From positions 1-10,225 of the forward strand of contig JAUWGZ010000047.1 of assembly GCA_030606165.1 (NCBI GenBank): DNA of 10,225 bases, written 5' to 3'. Below, one piece after another: positions 6,169 through 10,225 of this stretch. Numbering within the stretch: the stretch's first letter is position 1; each line of letters begins with the position of its first letter. The notes beneath the pieces are model-generated. The model had not been told where the DNA came from, ran no database searches, and worked only from the letters and a program-made list of their open reading frames with translations. The position numbers and the translations under genes were made by a program. This stretch comes from Dehalococcoidia bacterium (GTDB lineage: Bacteria; Chloroflexota; Dehalococcoidia; GIF9; AB-539-J10).

Positions 6169-7512
6169 TTACAATCCCAGTATTATCCGCGCAATCCCAA
6201 AGTAAAGCGCCACGCCGAATATATCCATAATCGTAGTTATAAAAGGGGCGGACACCAGAGCCGGGTCAATCCTTAATCGACGAAAAATAAATGGTAGGGC
6301 TCCGCCTACCAGGGTTGCCATTACTGAGATGCCCACCAGGGTCATGCCCACCACGATCGCTGCCTCCAGGTTACGGCCGAACGCATAAGCCAAGCCCAGG
6401 GCAACCGTGCCGAGGGCAACGCCCATGATAGCGCCTATCCCAACCTCCCGCAAGACTATGGCCAGAGCCCGTCTCGGGTTCACCTCCCCGGTAGCCAGCC
6501 CGCGAATAACGACGGTGGCTGATTGCGCTCCCACATTCCCGCCGGTGGCAATCACCAAGGGGATGAAGGCAGTCAGTATCCACACCTCGGCGAGCAAGTC
6601 TTCATGCTCAAAAATAATAGGGGCAATAACCATGCTGACCGCGATAAGCAGGAAGAGCCATGGCGTCCGGCGCCGGACAACGCTGAAAATACGGCTGGCA
6701 AAGTAACCTCGCTCCGTACCCGGTACCGCACCAAAGCGATAAATATCCTCGGTGGCCTCTCGCTCCATGATGTCCGCCACGTCATCATAGGTGATGGTAC
6801 CGACGAGACGCTGTTCTGCATCCACCACGGGAATTGCCAGCAGGTCACGTTCCCGAAGTTCCCTGGCTACTTCCTCGCGGTCGGTGTGGGTAGAGACAAA
6901 GGGCGGGTCTGGTTTCATGATATCGCTTACCATGGCATTCGGGTCAGCGATGACCAAGTCCTTGAGCGAAACAGTGCCTATAAGATAGCGGCGGCGGTCC
7001 ATAACATAGCACTCATATACAGTCTCACGGTTGATGGCCAGCTGTCGAACCCTTTCCAGAGCCTGTGTCACAGTCATATCGCTGTGCAGGTCTACGAATA
7101 GGGGAGTCATCTCACGTCCGGCCGTTTCTTCCTCATAGCCCAGCAACTGCAGGGTGACACGGCGCTGGTCGGGCGAGAGTATCTGTAACAGTCTGCGGGC
7201 TACCTTGGCGGGTACCTCGTCCAGCAACTCTGTCCGGTCATCGGGTGGCATTGCTTCGAGGAAATTCCTCGCCGTCTGGTCACTGAACGCCTCAAGTAGC
7301 TGGTTCTGGAATGCTCCATCCATATCGTCGAAAACAAAAATGGCAAGACTCTTTGGGAGGAGGCGAAACGCTATCACTGCTTCGTCTGCTGGTATGCTGG
7401 TCAGGAGGTCGGCAATATGTGTGGGTTCTGAGTCCGCTAGCCTCTCTCGCAACTCCCTGTATTGCTTGTTTTCCAGCAACTCCTTGAATGTGCCTTCATT
7501 CAAAACTTCCAT
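6169..7512 (-). CDS. mgtE: Magnesium transporter MgtE
   Basis: This 447-aa Mg2+ channel acts in the cytoplasmic membrane. In order it has a helical N domain (about 15-125), a CBS pair (about 135-255, with FVSTHTDREEVARELRERDL and GTITYDDVADIMERE), a connecting helix, and five transmembrane helices (about 284-446). The pore signature is TGGNVGAQSATVVIRGLATG (323-342), and D430 in TTIMDIFG matches the Mg2+-site Asp of the Thermus protein (D432, from memory). The length agrees with Thermus MgtE (450 aa). The start is placed at ATG 7510-7512 because GGGAGG (7519-7524) lies 6 nt upstream; the frame stays open to 7590, but that extension runs through the leader terminator hairpin. Base composition is strikingly higher in G+C than the neighbouring genes (39/60 at 6361-6420 against 23/60 at 5761-5820), hinting at separate origin. 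Confidence 0.96.
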   Translation of the reverse strand: MEVLNEGTFKELLENKQYRELRERLADSEPTHIADLLTSIPADEAVIAFRLLPKSLAIFVFDDMDGAFQNQLLEAFSDQTARNFLEAMPPDDRTELLDEVPAKVARRLLQILSPDQRRVTLQLLGYEEETAGREMTPLFVDLHSDMTVTQALERVRQLAINRETVYECYVMDRRRYLIGTVSLKDLVIADPNAMVSDIMKPDPPFVSTHTDREEVARELRERDLLAIPVVDAEQRLVGTITYDDVADIMEREATEDIYRFGAVPGTERGYFASRIFSVVRRRTPWLFLLIAVSMVIAPIIFEHEDLLAEVWILTAFIPLVIATGGNVGAQSATVVIRGLATGEVNPRRALAIVLREVGIGAIMGVALGTVALGLAYAFGRNLEAAIVVGMTLVGISVMATLVGGALPFIFRRLRIDPALVSAPFITTIMDIFGVALYFGIARIILGL

Positions 7513-7548
7513 TGATAGCCTCCCAGGAAAATCCTCGGCCATATCACG

Positions 7549-7584
7549 ACAAACAAAAGCCCCACGTCCGGTGGGACGTGGGGC
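7549..7584 (-). terminator. Intrinsic terminator (attenuator) in the mgtE leader
   Basis: On the - strand GCCCCACGTCC (7584-7574) is perfectly complementary to GGACGTGGGGC (7569-7559), giving an 11-bp stem with a CACC tetraloop. It is followed at once by TTTTGTTTGT (7558-7549). It sits about 37 nt before the mgtE start and downstream of the mgtE promoter, so it would stop transcripts before the gene. That makes it a regulatory attenuator rather than an end-of-operon terminator. Confidence 0.85.
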
Positions 7585-7610
7585 ACACATGCCTCAATCA
7601 CAGGCCTACA

Positions 7611-7694
7611 CTAAAGCAAGCCCCACCACCATCGAACGAAAATGGCAATCTGTCGTCGTTTATGGTCTGGGTCTGGGGATGATTTCGTTTCCAT
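7611..7694 (-). CDS. Candidate mgtE leader peptide (27 aa)
   Basis: An ATG begins about 18 nt after the predicted transcription start and opens a 27-codon frame ending in TAG (7613-7611), before the terminator hairpin. The peptide begins METKSSPDPDHKRR and ends AIFVRWWWGLL. The alternating Pro-Asp-Pro-Asp (codons 7-10, 7676-7665) lies wholly in RNA segment 1, while the three Trp codons (7631-7623) lie in segment 2. An acidic/Pro run followed by arginines recalls MgtL, the leader peptide of the enterobacterial Mg2+ transporter gene mgtA, which also starts with an acidic/Pro-rich stretch and continues with arginines. Translation is unproven: the nearest Shine-Dalgarno candidates are weak (AAGG too close, GAG 9 nt away). 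An in-frame TAA two codons upstream fixes the maximum extent. Role inferred from position and layout. Confidence 0.45.
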   Translation of the reverse strand: METKSSPDPDHKRRQIAIFVRWWWGLL

Positions 7695-7718
7695 ACCTTA
7701 TATCTCGTTCCGGAAAGG

Positions 7719-7747
7719 ATTATAGTCCGCCCATACAATCATGTCAA
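7719..7747 (-). promoter_or_regulatory. Consensus sigma-70 promoter for mgtE
   Basis: Read on the - strand, TTGACA (7747-7742) and TATAAT (7724-7719) are both perfect consensus hexamers with an ideal 17-nt spacer. The predicted start is at the G at about 7711, about 200 nt upstream of the mgtE start. Such a strong promoter makes sense if expression is limited afterwards by the attenuator. Confidence 0.85.
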
Positions 7748-7833
7748 TCTAAGAATGCTGGGGTGGCAACAATATATGGCGCATTGTTCAACGAGGATTG
7801 TATCGACTCACTCCAGGCTATAGTTTGTACAAT
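7735..7833. promoter_or_regulatory. Cluster of ACAAT/ATTGT half-sites between divergent promoters
   Basis: The pentamer ACAAT or its complement occurs five times in 99 bp: 7735-7739, 7769-7773, 7783-7787, 7797-7801 and 7829-7833. The second and third form a perfect inverted repeat AACAAT-N9-ATTGTT (7768-7788), and the third and fourth are direct repeats 14 nt apart. The sites lie from the mgtE promoter spacer to upstream of the response regulator, where a shared regulator could bind. No known operator is recognised. Confidence 0.35.
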
Positions 7834-7864
7834 TTGTTAAGAAAAGTCTGGGTGAAAAAAGTCC

Positions 7865-7900
7865 TTAATATTAATTTCTTAACATTTCTGTTATAACATT
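7865..7900 (+). promoter_or_regulatory. Probable promoter/operator of the two-component genes
   Basis: TATAAC (7892-7897) is a plausible -10 about 37 nt before the response regulator ATG, but it lacks a consensus -35. Instead there are TTAATA (7865), TTAACA (7879) and ATAACA (7893), each starting 14 nt after the last. Such direct repeats resemble binding sites of OmpR/PhoP-family regulators, which often activate promoters with poor -35 elements, so autoregulation is possible. The known Pho-box period is nearer 11 nt, so this is not a canonical Pho box. Confidence 0.35.
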
Positions 7901-7933
7901 AAAGAGGCGTGAAGCATCGCCAAGAGACTAGGG

Positions 7934-8623
7934 ATGGTAGGCAAAAAGGTTTTAGTAGTCGATGACGATGTAAAGACCGTGGATTTGGTCAAGCTCTACT
8001 TAGAACGGGACGGCTACGAAGTTCTAACTGCTTATGATGGTATTGAAGCTCTGCGCCTGGCTCGAGAAAGCTGCCCCGACATTATTGTTCTTGACCTTAT
8101 GCTACCGGATATCGATGGACTTGAGGTCTGTCGTATCCTCAGACATGAATCCGATGTACCAATCATTATGCTTACTGCCAGGACTACTGACCAGGACAAG
8201 CTAACGGGCCTTGGCTTAGGAGCCGACGACTATGTGACTAAGCCTTTTAGCCCTAAAGTGCTAGCGGCTCGAGTACGGGCAGTGCTAAGACGTCTTCCCG
8301 GAGAGCGTGGCCCCGAAGAGATTAAGCGTGGCGAACTTAGTATGAATTTTACGACACACGAGGCGTGGTTTTCCGGCAGACCATTGAATTTGACCAGTGT
8401 TGAATTTAAGTTACTGGGAGTTCTCGCCAAGGAGCCAGGTAGAGTCTTTAGCCGGGCACGCCTTATTGAAGAAGCTTTGGGCTACGATTTTGAAGGTTTC
8501 GACCGCACCATTGATGTTCACATCCTCAACCTACGCCGAAAGATGGAGCCAGACCCTAGCCACCCCAGATATATAAAGACGGTATATGGAATCGGCTATA
8601 AGTTTTTCGGAGGGGAACAGTGA
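7934..8623 (+). CDS. OmpR/PhoB-family response regulator
   Basis: This 229-aa two-component DNA-binding regulator has a receiver domain (about 4-115) with the acidic pocket D10-D12 (VVDDDV), phosphoacceptor D54 (VLDLMLPDIDG), T81 (MLTART) and K103 (VTKPFSP). After a short linker comes the winged-helix domain (about 132-226), with the typical LTSVEFKLLGVLAKEPGRVF, RTIDVHILNLRRKME and TVYGIGYKF motifs. All phosphotransfer residues are intact. The ATG at 7934 is the only sensible start, yet GGG touches it and no well-spaced Shine-Dalgarno is visible, so translation may be inefficient. It overlaps the kinase gene by 4 nt. The target genes are unknown; divergent mgtE is a candidate by position only. 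Confidence 0.95.
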   Translation: MVGKKVLVVDDDVKTVDLVKLYLERDGYEVLTAYDGIEALRLARESCPDIIVLDLMLPDIDGLEVCRILRHESDVPIIMLTARTTDQDKLTGLGLGADDYVTKPFSPKVLAARVRAVLRRLPGERGPEEIKRGELSMNFTTHEAWFSGRPLNLTSVEFKLLGVLAKEPGRVFSRARLIEEALGYDFEGFDRTIDVHILNLRRKMEPDPSHPRYIKTVYGIGYKFFGGEQ

Positions 8624-9966
8624 TACATAGGTTGTGGTTTCGTCTCTCGATAACTTTCGCCGTGATAATAGTGGTGACCGTCGGCACCATATATTTCTTC
8701 GTCAGTCAGCGCATCGCTGTCGAAACGGAGAATTATGAGCAAATAAGTGCGCAATATCGTGATGCTCAAATACAGGATAGTCTATATGCCCATTATTTGA
8801 GGCAAGGACTAAAGTGGGGGGACGTCCAGTCCGTCGTTGAAGGAGCATCGCATGTCTCCGGGACACATATTATATTGGTCGGTGTCAACGGGACAGTCAT
8901 AGCTGATTCACAGGGAAAACTTTTAGGGGAGTATTATAATCCTGACTCACCAAACAGTCCTATTGAGCTGTCCTGGTTCACAACGTTTCTGGGCAAAGTT
9001 TACATCACCCCTGACCCGGCGGCAGAGCCATATATTGCTCTATTCCGAAGACTCTCCTCATCAATCAATCGCTATCTTCTTTTGGTAGGCGCGGTGGCAA
9101 TTGTCGTCGCTGTGATACTGATTTTTGTCCTGTCGCGGAGAATGTCGTCACCCATCGGTGTCCTTGCCAAGGTTGCCAGACGATTGGGACGGGGAGACTT
9201 GTCCCAGAGGGTTCAATTCCAGGGCAAAGGCGAAGTTGGGACGCTGGCTCAAGCCTTTAACTCTATGGCTGCCGACTTGGAGCACGCCGAGCATTTACGA
9301 CGGAATCTGGTTGCTGATGTTGCTCACGAATTGAGAACCCCTCTTTCCAATATTCAAGGCTATCTTGAGGCAATTCGTGATCGAGTGATGAAGCCGAATG
9401 CCGCTACTATTCACTCTCTCAATGAAGAGACAGCTCTACTTTCACGACTGGTTGATGAGCTCCAGGAGCTAAGTCTCGCTGAAGCCGGCAAATTGAAGCT
9501 TGTTTATCAGGCGGAGGACATCACCAGGTTGATTAAGCAGGCGGTAACTTCCTGGCAGCCCCAGGTAACAGTAAAGGAGATATCGTTGTCCCTTGACCTG
9601 CCTGATAATCTGCCGCTGGTTAACATTGACCGGCAACGGGTCAACCAGGTGCTGCATAACCTTCTGGAAAATGCGGTGGCTTATACCCATAAGGGAGGCA
9701 CTATCAATGTGGCTGCTATGGCACAAGATGACTGGGTAGAGATTAGCGTATCGGATACTGGCGAAGGCATTCCTGCTGAAGATTTGCCTAATATATTCGA
9801 GCGCTTCTACAGAGTGGACAGGTCCCGCGCCAGAGCTACCGGGGGCAGTGGTCTGGGCCTTACTATTGCCAAGCGCTTGGTGGAAGCCCATGGCGGAGAA
9901 ATCGCAGTCCAGAGCGAACTGGGGAAGGGAAGTCGTTTTTCATTCACTCTACCTATCGCGGAATAG
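8620..9966 (+). CDS. Sensor histidine kinase with HAMP domain
   Basis: This 448-aa membrane kinase is the partner of the preceding regulator. It starts with GTG at 8620, overlapping the regulator's stop (GTGA), with GGAGGGG just upstream. Order: TM1 (about 9-28), an extracytoplasmic sensor of about 120 residues (30-150) containing HIILVGVNGTVIADSQGKLL, a pattern like PAS/Cache-type sensor folds, TM2 (about 151-172), HAMP (about 173-226), HisKA with phosphoacceptor H236 in VADVAHELRTPLSNIQGYLE, and HATPase_c with N-box NLLENAVAY (N351), G1 DTGEGIP, F-box FERFYRVDRS and G2 GGSGLGLTIAK. All catalytic motifs are intact. General style is BaeS/ResE-like; the signal cannot be read from the sensor domain. 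Confidence 0.95.
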   Translation: MIHRLWFRLSITFAVIIVVTVGTIYFFVSQRIAVETENYEQISAQYRDAQIQDSLYAHYLRQGLKWGDVQSVVEGASHVSGTHIILVGVNGTVIADSQGKLLGEYYNPDSPNSPIELSWFTTFLGKVYITPDPAAEPYIALFRRLSSSINRYLLLVGAVAIVVAVILIFVLSRRMSSPIGVLAKVARRLGRGDLSQRVQFQGKGEVGTLAQAFNSMAADLEHAEHLRRNLVADVAHELRTPLSNIQGYLEAIRDRVMKPNAATIHSLNEETALLSRLVDELQELSLAEAGKLKLVYQAEDITRLIKQAVTSWQPQVTVKEISLSLDLPDNLPLVNIDRQRVNQVLHNLLENAVAYTHKGGTINVAAMAQDDWVEISVSDTGEGIPAEDLPNIFERFYRVDRSRARATGGSGLGLTIAKRLVEAHGGEIAVQSELGKGSRFSFTLPIAE

Positions 9967-10059
9967 TATCCATCATTTATCCAAATCACTATTATTATCA
10001 ATGATGAAAGGGAGATAAATGTAACAGTACTGCGTGCTTGATGCTTAGCTATTGATTAT

Positions 10060-10089
10060 AGCGCCAATCCTTTCCTTTTGTTTGGCGTT
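10060..10089 (+). terminator. Weak stem-loop after the kinase gene
   Basis: AGCGCCAA (10060-10067) pairs with TTGGCGTT (10082-10089), 8 bp in RNA including one G-U. The 14-nt loop is pyrimidine-rich, and TCTAGTATTATA follows. It lies about 95 nt after the kinase stop. The tail is only moderately T-rich, so function as a terminator is uncertain. Confidence 0.35.
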
Positions 10090-10130
10090 CTAGTATTATA
10101 CAAGCCACCTGCTTGGCAAGGATTCTACAT

Positions 10131-10220
10131 ATGAATAGGAAGCTATTGATTGGTTTATTAGCTTTGGGTGTGATAATGCTAGTGGTAGGCTTGGTGATAG
10201 TGTTTGTGGGCTTGCCTTAG
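10131..10220 (+). CDS. Putative 29-aa single-helix membrane micro-protein
   Basis: ATG at 10131 runs to TAG at 10218-10220. The product starts MNRKLLIGLLALGVIMLVVG and ends LVIVFVGLP: two basic residues then an almost unbroken hydrophobic helix, so it would insert in the membrane with its N-terminus inside. AAGGA (10118-10122) lies 8 nt before the ATG, a good ribosome binding site. It could be a small regulator of a membrane protein, such as the kinase upstream, or a truncated lipoprotein/signal-peptide remnant. No family recognised. Confidence 0.45.
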   Translation: MNRKLLIGLLALGVIMLVVGLVIVFVGLP

Positions 10221-10225
10221 CTTAA

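Larger units (their letters stand above)
7549..7711 (-). promoter_or_regulatory. mgtE leader with mutually exclusive RNA structures
   Basis: Four segments behave like a classical attenuator. Segment 1 (7678-7662, CCCCAGACCCAGACCAT) pairs with segment 2 (7632-7621, ATGGTGGTGGGG) in 12 base pairs with small bulges. The inner part AACGA/TCGTT can extend the arm. The 3' side of segment 2 (GTGGGGC, 7626-7620) is exactly complementary to GCCCCAC (7584-7578), the 5' arm of the terminator (segment 3), which otherwise pairs with segment 4 (7569-7559). So 1:2 plus 3:4 gives termination, and 2:3 gives antitermination. I could not match this leader to the M-box (ykoK) Mg2+ riboswitch consensus as I remember it. 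Segment 1 is inside a possible leader peptide, favouring ribosome-mediated control. Pairings were worked out by eye, without energy calculation. Confidence 0.65.

Noticed and set aside
6523..7101. 192-codon + strand frame opposite mgtE
   Set aside because: Antisense shadow of the CBS and membrane regions; no recognisable motif and no ribosome binding site.
7154..7840. Long open + strand frame of 228 codons opposite mgtE and its leader
   Set aside because: It is antisense to the conserved MgtE N domain and then crosses the leader terminator and promoter; no domain, and composition is that of a shadow frame of the G+C-rich gene.
9469..9891. 140-codon - strand frame opposite the histidine kinase
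   Set aside because: Lies entirely antisense to conserved HisKA/HATPase motifs; no independent evidence.
9971..10006. CATCATT/AATGATG inverted repeat after the kinase gene
   Set aside because: Seven AT-rich pairs closing a 22-nt loop with no T-run; likely chance.

Overview
The window reads as an ordinary bacterial chromosome segment with a few accessory scars, most likely from a Chloroflexota/Dehalococcoidia-type genome, possibly an uncultured one. That placement is an inference from the gene families, the mixed base composition and the dispersed 'TCATTCTGAG / TCATTGCGAG' repeats; no rRNA or other decisive marker is present.

Left part (1-1690). The 3' nine-tenths of clpP enters from the left edge. 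It is followed by a short inverted repeat and, on the other strand, the broken 5' end of a phage tail tape-measure gene that still has a good ribosome binding site. Next, a consensus-like promoter drives a two-gene + strand unit: an N-terminally anchored, helix-rich 168-aa protein, translationally coupled to a 55-aa single-span membrane protein.

Central part (1688-7747), all on the - strand and read right to left: mgtE (Mg2+ channel), an M24 Xaa-Pro-type peptidase, efp (elongation factor P), a PHP-domain phosphoesterase, a PurN-like formyltransferase and a HAD phosphatase. The last two overlap by 4 bp. The PHP gene has its own extended -10 promoter. Dispersed palindromic repeats flank it, and one forms its 3' end.

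The most interesting element is the mgtE leader. A perfect TTGACA-N17-TATAAT promoter is followed by about 200 nt of leader. This holds a possible 27-codon leader peptide with a Pro-Asp-Pro-Asp run, three mutually exclusive RNA pairings, and an 11-bp terminator hairpin with a U-rich tail just before the mgtE Shine-Dalgarno sequence. The Pro/Asp codons lie in the strand that would have to be occupied to allow antitermination. This is the layout expected of a translation-dependent, possibly Mg2+-sensing attenuator, similar in logic to enterobacterial mgtL. It also shows that the long mgtE reading frame starting inside the hairpin is wrong; the real start is at 7512.

Right part (7750-10225). Divergent from mgtE, after a region rich in ACAAT/ATTGT half-sites, lies an OmpR-type response regulator overlapping a HAMP-containing sensor histidine kinase. 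A 29-aa hydrophobic micro-ORF with a good ribosome binding site closes the window.
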